Shown: positions 56,829-64,000 of the stretch, one piece after another
How the letters are laid out: each line of letters opens with the position of its first letter
Position numbering within the stretch: the first letter of the stretch is position 1
The notes under the pieces: generated by a model
Seen by the model: only the letters and a program-made list of their open reading frames with translations
Told to the model about the DNA's origin: nothing
Databases searched by the model: none
From: Xanthomonas sontii
GTDB taxonomy: Bacteria; Pseudomonadota; Gammaproteobacteria; Xanthomonadales; Xanthomonadaceae
Reading direction: 5' to 3'
Length of the DNA: 64,000 nucleotides
NCBI RefSeq assembly: GCF_040529055.1
Contig: NZ_CP132342.1
Location: forward strand, 4,276,001 to 4,340,000
Made by a program: the position numbers and the translations under genes

Positions 56829-58229
56829 ATGAATCGCAAGCATGCGTTGTACCTGGCGTTGCTCGCCGGCATTGCCGGCATGTCCCCCGCCGCCATGGCT
56901 GCCACTCCCCCAGCAGCCGAAATGGATTCCGCCCCGGTCGAAGCCCGCCCGGATGCCGCCGCGCTCGGTGGCGCGGAACTGCGCAGCCTTCCCCCGGGCA
57001 GCGCGCACGCCCCCCGCCTGATCGAACTGGCCGCGCCCGACAGCAGCAAGGCCGCGGCGATGAAGCAGGCACGCGGGCAACAGGTCAAGCACGGCCAGCC
57101 GCTGCAGATCGGCTTTTCCCGCGACGTCGCCAAGCCCGACATCAACCTGCGTCGCCTGCGCTGGCAGACTCTGCCCAACGGCGCCCAGGTCACCAGTTTC
57201 GAAATCGCCTCGACCAACGCGCAGGCGCTGCGCGCAGCGCTGCAGCTCAGCGGCAGCGGCGCCCAGCCCGGCGATCCGCGCAAGGCGACGCTGCGCTTCG
57301 CCGGCGACGACGGCCGCGTGTTCCAGCAAAGCGGCGCCGAGTTCGCCGGTAGCCAGCCCGGCTGGTCGGCGGTGATCGCCGGCGCGCGCATGGTGGTGGA
57401 GATCGAGCTGCCGGCCGGCCAGTACCCGCAAGGCTTCGCGCTGAAGATCCCGCAGCTCTCGCACCTGGACATCAGCCCGGTGGCCAGCGAGACGATGATG
57501 CGGCCGATGATCGGCGAGAGCGATTCGTGCGAGCGCGACATCGTGTGCCGCGCCAACCCGACCTCCGGCTTCACCTCGGCGGCCAAGTCGGTGGCGCGCA
57601 TGACCTTCACCAGCGGCGGCAGCACCTACCTGTGCACCGGCACCCTGCTCAACAACAGCAATTCGCCGAAGAAAGCGATGTTCTGGAGCGCGGCGCACTG
57701 CATCAGCACCCAGACCGTGGCCAACACGCTGCAGACCTACTGGTTCTACGACGCCACCACCTGCGGCGGCTCCACGGTCAATTCCAACTACACCACCCTC
57801 GGCGGCGGCGCCTACCTGCGCTATACCAACACCACGCGCGACACCACGCTGCTCGAGCTCAAGAGCGCTCCGCCGAGCGGCGCGTTCTACGCGGGCTGGA
57901 GCAGTTCGGCGATCGGCTCGACCGGCACCGCGATCGAGGGCATCCACCACCCGGCCGGCGACGTCAAGAAGTACTCGCTGGGCAAGGTCACCGCGCTGTC
58001 CAGCTCCATCGACGGCAAGTCGCCGCTGTATCGCGTGCAGTGGAGCACCGGCGTCACCGAAGGCGGCTCGTCCGGCTCCGGCCTGTTCACCGTCAACAGC
58101 AGCGGCGCCTATCAATTGCGCGGCGGCCTGTATGGCGGCACCTCGTACTGCAGCGCACCGAGCGATCCCGACTACTACTCGCGCTTCGCCGACGTGTATT
58201 CGTCGATCCAGCAGTATCTGAGCCCGTAA
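56829..58229 (+). CDS. secreted trypsin-like serine protease (lysyl endopeptidase-like)
   Basis: Secreted protease of 466 residues with a signal peptide (LYLALLAGIAGMSPAAMAAT), a propeptide of about 180 residues and a catalytic domain from about 235. The triad is visible: His in FWSAAHC, Asp in TRDTTLLELK, Ser in GGSSGSGLF. Six cysteines (CERDIVC, YLCTGT, AAHC, TTCGGS, TSYCSA) match lysyl endopeptidases of Lysobacter/Achromobacter type. AAGGAAG precedes ATG 56829. Likely a secreted nutrient or virulence protease; lysine specificity is inferred from overall pattern only. Confidence 0.9.
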   Translation: MNRKHALYLALLAGIAGMSPAAMAATPPAAEMDSAPVEARPDAAALGGAELRSLPPGSAHAPRLIELAAPDSSKAAAMKQARGQQVKHGQPLQIGFSRDVAKPDINLRRLRWQTLPNGAQVTSFEIASTNAQALRAALQLSGSGAQPGDPRKATLRFAGDDGRVFQQSGAEFAGSQPGWSAVIAGARMVVEIELPAGQYPQGFALKIPQLSHLDISPVASETMMRPMIGESDSCERDIVCRANPTSGFTSAAKSVARMTFTSGGSTYLCTGTLLNNSNSPKKAMFWSAAHCISTQTVANTLQTYWFYDATTCGGSTVNSNYTTLGGGAYLRYTNTTRDTTLLELKSAPPSGAFYAGWSSSAIGSTGTAIEGIHHPAGDVKKYSLGKVTALSSSIDGKSPLYRVQWSTGVTEGGSSGSGLFTVNSSGAYQLRGGLYGGTSYCSAPSDPDYYSRFADVYSSIQQYLSP

Positions 58230-58269
58230 GCCAAGGTCCGGGAGGGCCGTACTCCCGCACCTGCGCCTA

Positions 58270-58298
58270 GGACAGGCCGTCCCGATGACGGCCTGTCC
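58270..58298 (+). terminator. hairpin after the protease gene
   Basis: GGACAGGCCGTC-CCGAT-GACGGCCTGTCC: a perfect 12-base stem with a 5-base loop, 41 bases after the stop, followed by GTTTCG. Probable intrinsic terminator. Confidence 0.65.
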
Positions 58299-58361
58299 GT
58301 TTCGCACGCCGAAGCCGCGCAGCGGCTACACTCAGGGCATTCCCCTGACGGCAGACATGCA

Positions 58362-58529
58362 TTGGCCAAGCCCAACTACTCCTTCGAAAAGCGGCAGCGC
58401 GAGCTGGCCAAGAAGAAACAGCAGGAAGAAAAAGAAGCGCGCAAGCGCGAAGCGCGTGCCGCAGCGGCCAAGCCCGCCGCCGACGACGAAGCTGCAACGC
58501 ACGAAACGGATACCGCCAGCGACGCCTAG
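58362..58529 (+). CDS. small Lys/Glu-rich coiled-coil protein with TTG start
   Basis: Protein of 55 residues beginning (TTG) AKPNYSFEKRQRELAKKKQQ, then EEKEARKREARAAAAKPAAD. The highly charged helical pattern recurs as a small conserved protein in xanthomonads and other proteobacteria. The start codon is TTG at 58362; the nearby ATG at 58357 is in another frame. A TACACT box lies at 58327-58332, 29 bases upstream. It is short and would be missed by length cut-offs. Function unknown. Confidence 0.7.
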   Translation: MAKPNYSFEKRQRELAKKKQQEEKEARKREARAAAAKPAADDEAATHETDTASDA

Positions 58530-58632
58530 GCCTTCAATGGCACAGCAAGCGCCTGCCGACTGCCACAGGGCCTCGCTCTACGGACCTGTCGCGCGACGCA
58601 CCTGCATCGACGCGACATGCCCGGCCTGGTGC

Positions 58633-58806
58633 CTAACTGACCTTCTTGGCCAGCATGGTGCCCAGCACGAACAGCACCAGGGCGATGGCGATGCCGGCCC
58701 AGAACAGGAACTTGGCGACGCCGATCGCCGCGCCCGCCACGCCGCTGAAGCCGAGCGCGCCGGCGATGAGTCCGATGATGGCGATGATGATGGCCCACTT
58801 GATCAT
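58633..58806 (-). CDS. DUF1328 / YtjA-like small membrane protein
   Basis: Small inner-membrane protein of 57 residues with two helices: MIKWAIIIAIIGLIAGALGF and FLFWAGIAIALVLFVLGTML. This is the DUF1328 (YtjA) family. Stress-associated expression has been seen for relatives, but the role is unknown. GGAAG precedes ATG 58806. Divergent from no close gene; the GH108 gene lies upstream on the same strand. Confidence 0.85.
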   Translation of the reverse strand: MIKWAIIIAIIGLIAGALGFSGVAGAAIGVAKFLFWAGIAIALVLFVLGTMLAKKVS

Positions 58807-58959
58807 GATGCGGTCTTCCCGAAAACGAGGACAGGCGCACGCCGTCATCGCGTGCGCTGGCGTCGGCAGATGGCCGACGCTGGTTCGGGAGACTAGACAG
58901 CGCGGCATGCGCATGCGGTGAAACGCAGATGCACGCGCCGTGCACGGCGCGGCGTCGCA

Positions 58960-59535
58960 TCAGGCGGTGCCAGTCTGCGCAGGCGCCGACGCATCGGCCG
59001 GCAGGCTCGCCGGGAACCATTCCGCGCGGCGCAGCCAGCCGGCCAGGAACTCGGCGTCGGCCGGACGCTCCGCCACCAGGCGCTGGTAGTAGGCGATGCG
59101 CTGCTGCCGGTACTGCGCGTACACCTGTGCCGTGTCCGCACTGGCAAGCGCCGCCAGGGTCGCCGGCCCCATCTGGCCATCGACCGCCAAGCCGGTCGCG
59201 CCCAGTTGCTGCAGGACGCGCTGCAGCAGCGAGATCGCGACATCGCCGGCATTGACGTAGAAATCGAACACGAGCTCGGCCACCGTCTGCGAGGCGATCT
59301 GATCGGCGCCGATCCTGTCCCAGTAGTCGTGCTGGTAGATCGTCGCGGCCTGCTGCACAGTCAATGCGCGCAGGTTTTGCAGCGTCGGCGCTTGGCCCAG
59401 CAGCGCTTGCGCGCAGCGCTGGAAGGTGGCCAGGGTGATGCCGTGGTTGGTGGCGCCGCCCGGATCGGTCGGATCATCGACGAAGCCGCCCTCGAACCGC
59501 AGCAGCTGTGGGAGATACAGGTCGAACGATGCCAT
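58960..59535 (-). CDS. GH108 family N-acetylmuramidase
   Basis: Protein of 191 residues with an N-terminal GH108 (former DUF847) domain; the catalytic Glu is in LLRFEGGFVDDP, followed by GGATNHGITLATF. A C-terminal peptidoglycan-binding segment carries GLAVDGQMGPATLAAL. No signal peptide, as in phage and TtsA-type enzymes that leave with help from a holin or secretion system. No holin or phage genes are visible near it. It may be a prophage remnant or an effector-like muramidase; the adjacent lipase makes an antibacterial pair possible. Confidence 0.87.
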   Translation of the reverse strand: MASFDLYLPQLLRFEGGFVDDPTDPGGATNHGITLATFQRCAQALLGQAPTLQNLRALTVQQAATIYQHDYWDRIGADQIASQTVAELVFDFYVNAGDVAISLLQRVLQQLGATGLAVDGQMGPATLAALASADTAQVYAQYRQQRIAYYQRLVAERPADAEFLAGWLRRAEWFPASLPADASAPAQTGTA

Positions 59536-59636
59536 GGCGACGTCCTCGCGATCGATGGGCGGTCAGCGTGGCACCCGCGGCGGCACCATGCAGTGACCGC
59601 GGGCACAACGGGCGCGCCGCCAGGCCGCGCACGCAC

Positions 59637-60611
59637 TCACGGCGTGGCCGCCGCCGGCGACGCCGCTGCCCCCTCCGGAAAGCCCAGCGCCTGCTCGGCC
59701 GCTCGCGCGGTCAGCGCCATGTCCGCCCAGGCCGGATGCGGCGTGGTGGGCGGGATCTGGCTGCGCATCAGCCGCTGCGGATCGGTCTGGTCGGCGAAGG
59801 TCCCGCTCCAGGCCTGCGGCGTCTGCCACAGGGCGTGCTGCAGCACGACCTGCATGTTGGCGATGGAGTGCCGCGGCAGCAGATGCGGGAACCAGGCGCC
59901 GTTGACGTCGTAGGCGGTGCGGAACGCCTGCCCCACCGACGCATAGCCGAACATGGACGGCGGCAGCGACGGCGCGTAGTCCCAGTAGTTGTAGCAGCGC
60001 GTGCTGTCGGCCGCGGCGATATGCGCGGCATAGGCCTGCTCCCAGCTCGCGTCGCCGACCATCGGGCTGCAGAAGTTGATGTTGCGGCTGGGCAGCCCCG
60101 GCCGGCTCAGCGCCAGGTCCAGCGAGAACAACTGGCTCAGCGCGCCGCCCAGGCTGTGCCCGGTGACGTAGACCCGGGTCGGCGCGAAGTGCTCCAGCAG
60201 CGCGAACAACTGCGCGCGCATCGAGGCGCGCATGGCGGTGCCCCTGCCGTTGTAGATGCCGTAGAACCCGGCCGACACCTGCGGCACCGGCGTGACGGTA
60301 CCGGCGCTGGGCACGAAGGCGGTGGTGGAGAAGTCCAGGTCCTCGTAGATGTCCAGGTCCGAATCGGTGCCGCGGAACGCGAACAGATAGGTCCCGGCGG
60401 TGGCGGTGGAACGGAACAGCAGACCGAACAGCTCCTCGCTGCCCCCCAGCGGGTCGCCATCCCAGCCGGACCAGCGGGCGACCAGACGGTAGTCGGACGG
60501 CGCCGAGACCGGCTTGCCTTCGTAGGCCGCGTAGGCGGCGATGCTGGCGGCGGCCATCGCCAGGGTCAGTTGCGGCGGCAACAGCGGTTGCGTCGCGGGA
60601 ATCGCACTCAT
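59637..60611 (-). CDS. class 3 lipase family protein
   Basis: Alpha/beta-hydrolase of 324 residues of the lipase-3 family. The nucleophile motif is VTGHSLGGALSQLFSLDLAL (Ser about 179). The oxyanion segment is YLFAFRGTDSDLDIYEDLDF, and a likely catalytic His is in WFPHLLPRHSI. No classical signal peptide (starts MSAIPATQPLLPP). Being leaderless and next to a leaderless muramidase, it could be a contact-dependent or type VI effector, but no immunity gene or VgrG is seen. An intracellular lipase is equally possible. Confidence 0.87.
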   Translation of the reverse strand: MSAIPATQPLLPPQLTLAMAAASIAAYAAYEGKPVSAPSDYRLVARWSGWDGDPLGGSEELFGLLFRSTATAGTYLFAFRGTDSDLDIYEDLDFSTTAFVPSAGTVTPVPQVSAGFYGIYNGRGTAMRASMRAQLFALLEHFAPTRVYVTGHSLGGALSQLFSLDLALSRPGLPSRNINFCSPMVGDASWEQAYAAHIAAADSTRCYNYWDYAPSLPPSMFGYASVGQAFRTAYDVNGAWFPHLLPRHSIANMQVVLQHALWQTPQAWSGTFADQTDPQRLMRSQIPPTTPHPAWADMALTARAAEQALGFPEGAAASPAAATP

Positions 60612-60900
60612 CGGCAAACGTCCTGTCGGAAAGCGGCGCGTGCCGCGGGCAGTCGGCACACGCCTTCCCTGCGGAACCGTGGTCCGTCCGCCACGCTGCA
60701 TGCGTGGCGTGGTCGCTTAGTACCACTGGGGATCGGCGCGATGCTTCGATACGCATCGCAGCGCGCTGCACGTCGCCGCACTTGTCTACAGGGGTACGCG
60801 CGCACCGGCTCTGCACGTGGCCTGCACCCTCCCGTCACGGACTGCGCGCGCCCCCGCAGGCACAGTGCAGGCGGGCACTGTCGCCCGCTCGGAGATCCGC

Positions 60901-61389
60901 ATGGCCAGCCCGCAGGAACTGGAAGAGAAATTCTGGAAGGCATTGAAGTCCGACCGCACCGTGATGCTGGGTCTGGACGGCGTCGAGGACGGCCACGCCC
61001 GGCCGATGACCGCGCAGTTCGAGGGCGATCGCGGCGGCCCGATCTGGTTCTTCACCTCCAAGGACAACGCGCTGGTGCAGAAGCTGACGCAGAGCCAGCG
61101 GGTGATCGCGGCGTTCAGCGCCAAGAACCACGACCTGTTCGCCAGCATCAGCGGCACGCTCAGCGTCGATAACGACCAGGCGGTGATCGAGCGCCTGTGG
61201 AACGGCTTCATCGACGCCTGGTACGAACAGGGCAAGGACGATCCGAAACTGGCGCTGCTGCGCCTGGACCCGGATCACGCGCAGATCTGGCTCAACGGTT
61301 CCAGCCTGATGGCCGGCATCAAGGTGCTGTTCGGCATCGACCCCAAGCGCGACTACCAGGACAAGGTCGCCGACGTGCCGCTGCGCTGA
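60901..61389 (+). CDS. general stress protein, pyridoxamine-phosphate-oxidase fold
   Basis: Cytoplasmic flavin-binding protein of 162 residues in the PNPOx-like general stress family. Motifs: VMLGLDGVEDGHARPMTAQF, IWFFTSKDNALVQKL, and QIWLNGSSLMAGIKVLFG. It may bind FMN or F420-like cofactors; no reaction is established. GGAG (CGGAGATCCGC) precedes ATG 60901. Stands alone. Confidence 0.87.
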   Translation: MASPQELEEKFWKALKSDRTVMLGLDGVEDGHARPMTAQFEGDRGGPIWFFTSKDNALVQKLTQSQRVIAAFSAKNHDLFASISGTLSVDNDQAVIERLWNGFIDAWYEQGKDDPKLALLRLDPDHAQIWLNGSSLMAGIKVLFGIDPKRDYQDKVADVPLR

Positions 61390-61561
61390 GGCAGACGCGC
61401 TCGCCACGCCGCCGTCGCGCCGGCTGCATGCGTGCAGCCGGGGCATCCCGCTCGGCCGGCCGCCTCCTGCCCGCCGGGCGCATCGGGTCTGCATGACGTC
61501 GAGAAAACGCGCCGCGCTTCATGCGAGCTGCGCATGGCGTCGACCGCGCCGAAGCAACGGG

Positions 61562-61975
61562 TCATTCGGCCTTTAGCAGTCCACGGATCGCATCGCGCAG
61601 CACGGCTTCGGTGGCTCGCAGGGCACGATCGACCTGGTCTTCGGCCGCCGCCTCCGCCAGCCGCAACCACGCCTGCGCCCCCGCCGCGTCAGGGTACCGC
61701 GTGGCCATCAATGCCCGGCAGCGCGGGCGCAACGCTGGAGCGATGGCGCCACCTTCATGGACGGCGATCGTCGCCAACGGCGCCAGCAAGCAGATCAGCC
61801 TCGGCGCCAGCGTGGACACGACAGGGATCCGCGCCTGCGTCGGCGCATGCTGTCTCGCGCTGTCGGCTGCGCCGACCTCCCGTCGCATCGCCGGGTAGCC
61901 GAGCATCGCTTCGGCAGCCGGCCGCTCTGCCGCACGTTTCGACCAATCACTGGCTGGACCACGCAACGGCGCCAC
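61562..61975 (-). CDS. unknown protein coupled to HDOD gene
   Basis: Possible protein of 137 residues starting at GTG 61975, immediately after the HDOD stop (TAGGTG). It is Ala/Arg-rich with a hydrophobic middle (LICLLAPLATIAVHEGGAIA) and a helical C-terminus (AWLRLAEAAAEDQVDRALRA). I do not recognise a family. The zero-gap placement behind the HDOD gene supports it; composition alone does not. Confidence 0.5.
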   Translation of the reverse strand: MAPLRGPASDWSKRAAERPAAEAMLGYPAMRREVGAADSARQHAPTQARIPVVSTLAPRLICLLAPLATIAVHEGGAIAPALRPRCRALMATRYPDAAGAQAWLRLAEAAAEDQVDRALRATEAVLRDAIRGLLKAE

Positions 61976-63034
61976 CTAACGGCGATAGCGCACCGCCAGC
62001 TGCGCGGCCGCCGCGGCGCGATGCCGGCGCAGGGCCAGGCCGAGTGCACTCATGGTCGCCACATCGGCGTCGCCCGACTGCTCCTCCAGGGCGCGTTGCA
62101 CGCGCGGCGACAGCCCCCAGTCCGCAGAGATAGCCTTGGCGCAGTGTGCCGACCAGGCCTCCAGCATCTCGGTCATCGCCGCCGGCGTTGGCGCTGCCTC
62201 GGCGTGGCGTGCGTGGACATCGCGCAGCACCTGCACCACCGAGACCGCGCCCAGCCCGCACAACAGCGCCAGCAGCTGCGCGGCGTTCGCATCCTCGCGG
62301 TCGGGCCCCTGGGAGGCGGCGTGCGCCGACAGCAGGGTGTGTTCCCACAGCACCGCCGCACAGCGGCCGAAGACGCTGCCGTCGTCGACGATCACCGGTT
62401 GCAGCAGCGCCGCCAGCACGATCTGGCGCAGGCCCTCGGTGCCGAGCAGGGCCACCGCCCGCTCCAGGTTCTCGATCGGCTCGGGATGGCGGCGGTAGAC
62501 GACGCTGTTGGCGATGCGCAGCAGGTTGCCGGCCAGCGCCGGGTCCTGGCCCAGGATCGTGGCGATGGAATGGGCGCCGGCGGTCGGGTCGTTGATCGCG
62601 CGGGTGAGCTGCGGCAGCAGGTGCGGGCGTCGCGGCGTGTAGCGCGGATGCGCATCGATGCGCGCCAGCACCGCGGCGGCCTCGGCCATGACCGCCGGCG
62701 CAGGCGTGGCCGACGTGATCACCGGCCGGCCGGCGAATGCCAGCTCGCACAGGCGCGCGAGGATCGCGGCGTCCGGCACCGGATCCAGATCGAGCAGGGC
62801 CGGGTCGGCGAAAGGGTCGAGGCCCGGGTCCACCGGGGCAACAGGCGCGGCTGGCGCGGTGGGTGCAGACACTGCCGGTGCCGCGGATACGTCGGCATCC
62901 TCGACATGGGCGCGCGCCTGCGGCGCCTCGGCCGCATCGCCAGGGCCACGCCGCAGCCACCACCACAGTCCGCCCCCCAGCACCAGCGCACCCGCACTGA
63001 TAGCAATCCACATGATCGGCACGATCGTCGTCAT
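61976..63034 (-). CDS. membrane-anchored HDOD domain protein
   Basis: Signalling protein of 352 residues. An N-terminal helix (WIAISAGALVLGGGLWWWLR) is followed by a Pro/Ala-rich linker and an HDOD domain (about 130-330): LTRAINDPTAGAHSIATILG, LAGNLLRIANSVVYRRHPEP and AVALLGTEGLRQIVLAALLQ. HDOD is related to HD but lacks the full metal site and usually acts in protein-protein signalling, often with cyclic di-GMP systems. Start at 63034 (MTTIVPIMWIA). Followed at once by the unknown gene at 61975. Confidence 0.87.
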   Translation of the reverse strand: MTTIVPIMWIAISAGALVLGGGLWWWLRRGPGDAAEAPQARAHVEDADVSAAPAVSAPTAPAAPVAPVDPGLDPFADPALLDLDPVPDAAILARLCELAFAGRPVITSATPAPAVMAEAAAVLARIDAHPRYTPRRPHLLPQLTRAINDPTAGAHSIATILGQDPALAGNLLRIANSVVYRRHPEPIENLERAVALLGTEGLRQIVLAALLQPVIVDDGSVFGRCAAVLWEHTLLSAHAASQGPDREDANAAQLLALLCGLGAVSVVQVLRDVHARHAEAAPTPAAMTEMLEAWSAHCAKAISADWGLSPRVQRALEEQSGDADVATMSALGLALRRHRAAAAAQLAVRYRR

Positions 63035-63349
63035 CCGCAAAACATCGCCAGGTCCCCGCGCCCGGCCACCGGTGCGCGCCCACGCGGCACGCCATGTCAT
63101 TCAAGCACGCCGCGCGGGTTTCTGCGCAACGCCGACGTGATGCGGTGGCCGACCGCCGTGAGGCGGTCATGGACAACGCGCGATCGCGCCACTCAGCAGC
63201 AAGCAAGCGGCGTGCCGACACCGCGCTGCACCACTCCATCAGCCTGTTGCGCCGCTCCTCGCTGCCGCCTGCGGACGGCACGTGGCGGGTCTGGTCGGGG
63301 CGATGGGGCTTGAACGCCGCCCTCTGGGGGGCGACGGCCGCCCCCTCGC
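63035..63349. other. 315-base gap, no gene seen
   Basis: Lies between the HDOD and NTF2-like genes, both minus. It contains a small perfect hairpin, GACCGCC-GTGA-GGCGGTC (63151-63168), without a T tract. Nothing else is recognisable. Confidence 0.4.
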
Positions 63350-63835
63350 TCAGTGCGGCGCCGGTGCGGGCGCGGTGCGATGCCCGTAGCTGAGTACCCG
63401 CGTCAACTTCCAACCGTCCGGGTCCTGGCGCCACACCATCACGAACTTGGCGATGCCCTCGCAGCGGCCGCTGGCCAGCTCGCAGAAGCGGTGCTCGCCT
63501 TCCTCGATCGCCCCGAAGTCCTTGATCGGATAGACCCGCAACGTACCGGGCAGCAACTCGCGGCGGACCTTGCCGCAGATCCATTTGCGCGTGTTGTCGA
63601 CGACGCTCGCGCGGTCCCAGGTGACGCCGCCGGTGTCGTGGTAGAACTCCACGTCCGGCACGAACGACGACTCGAACGCCGCCAGGTCGCAGCGGTTGTA
63701 GGCCTCGAACAGGCGCTGGTCCAGCGTCGCGACGGTGTCGAACAGCGGCCCCGCCGCCCCATCCCCGGCCGGTTCCGCCGCGCGGGTCGTCGCCGCGCAC
63801 GCCATCAACACTGCCAACGCTCCCCAGGCTTTCAT
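63350..63835 (-). CDS. exported NTF2-like (DUF4440) protein
   Basis: Periplasmic or secreted protein of 161 residues with a signal peptide (WGALAVLMACAATTRAAE). The mature NTF2/SnoaL-like domain shows LDQRLFEAYNRCDLAAFESS, FVPDVEFYHDTGGVTWDR and the closing WKLTRVLSYGHR. Such domains form a cone-shaped ligand pocket and may be enzymes or binding proteins. An AGAGGG ribosome site precedes ATG 63835. The last 165 bases of the window hold no clear gene. Confidence 0.85.
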   Translation of the reverse strand: MKAWGALAVLMACAATTRAAEPAGDGAAGPLFDTVATLDQRLFEAYNRCDLAAFESSFVPDVEFYHDTGGVTWDRASVVDNTRKWICGKVRRELLPGTLRVYPIKDFGAIEEGEHRFCELASGRCEGIAKFVMVWRQDPDGWKLTRVLSYGHRTAPAPAPH

Positions 63836-64000
63836 CGGCACCCTCTGCGTGAATCGATGGGACACTATGAGACCGCCCGGGCCGCGGCCGCAAGATTGCC
63901 GCATGCGCTGGCGCGGCGCCGCAGAAGCGCACGCGGCAGGCACCCTCGCCGGCACGCCGGCGTCGGCAGCCACGACCGTCGGCGCCTACATGTTGCGCCG

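Noticed and set aside
58960..60611. Prophage remnant
   Set aside because: GH108 enzymes occur in phages, but no integrase, holin, tail or attachment repeat is seen around it.
63094..63393. 99-codon frame between HDOD and NTF2-like genes
   Set aside because: Arg/Ala-rich, antisense at its end to the NTF2-like gene, no ribosome site or homology I recognise.

Overview
The window is a chromosomal stretch of a very GC-rich gammaproteobacterium. Gene content and style point to Xanthomonadaceae, most likely Xanthomonas: short YhhQ, YegD, YgjP and DUF2058 housekeeping proteins, a TonB-dependent receptor of the xanthomonad type, TANNNT -10 boxes very close to start codons, and intergenic palindromes and heptamer (GGGAAT-type) arrays. 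I see no tRNA, rRNA, CRISPR array, prophage or insertion sequence. Genus is inferred from style, not from a database match.

Layout. 1-3.1 kb: leuS (3' end cut by the window edge) and a DUF998 membrane protein, both minus. 3.2-9.7 kb, plus: a CnoX-type thioredoxin, a LysM-FecR protein translationally coupled to a CHASE2-GGDEF diguanylate cyclase and a thioesterase-like protein, then a DUF502 protein and a YhhQ transporter. 9.9-19.6 kb: DUF885 peptidase, homocysteine S-methyltransferase (minus), two VOC proteins, DUF2147, metG, a HAD phosphatase, a solitary RnfB-like ferredoxin and two small proteins.

19.7-28.5 kb is the most notable block. An ECF sigma/anti-sigma pair is followed by seven same-strand lipid genes: acyl desaturase, FAD-dependent amine-oxidase-like enzyme, DUF1365, a cyclopropane-synthase-like methyltransferase, DUF2878, DUF1295 (steroid-reductase fold) and a second, coclaurine-N-methyltransferase-like methyltransferase. 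Six of these are chained by ATGA overlaps. Residue patterns in the first methyltransferase suggest methylation of unsaturated phospholipid chains rather than cyclopropanation. The block therefore looks like a sigma-controlled membrane-lipid modification pathway related to furan or methyl-branched fatty acid systems.

28.7-39.8 kb: RidA, DUF998, mprF (lysyl-PG synthase/flippase) facing an AcvB/VirJ-type protein, several small genes, a TPR/transglutaminase-like protein and an MFS exporter. 40-50 kb: an Old Yellow Enzyme reductase, CDF transporter, SlyD, YegD, an EAL phosphodiesterase, MscS, and a pseudouridine-synthase-like protein whose catalytic Asp appears to be Glu. 50-64 kb is mostly exported or cell-envelope functions: SGNH hydrolase, PQQ-type beta-propeller, a frameshifted TonB-dependent receptor, lysyl-endopeptidase-like protease, GH108 muramidase, lipase, an HDOD protein and an NTF2-like protein.

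Repeats shape the intergenic DNA. In two places (after the anti-sigma gene and after mprF) a repeat element was tandemly duplicated together with the 3' end of the neighbouring gene. Heptamer arrays form terminal inverted repeats of small elements, and one array sits inside the metG reading frame.
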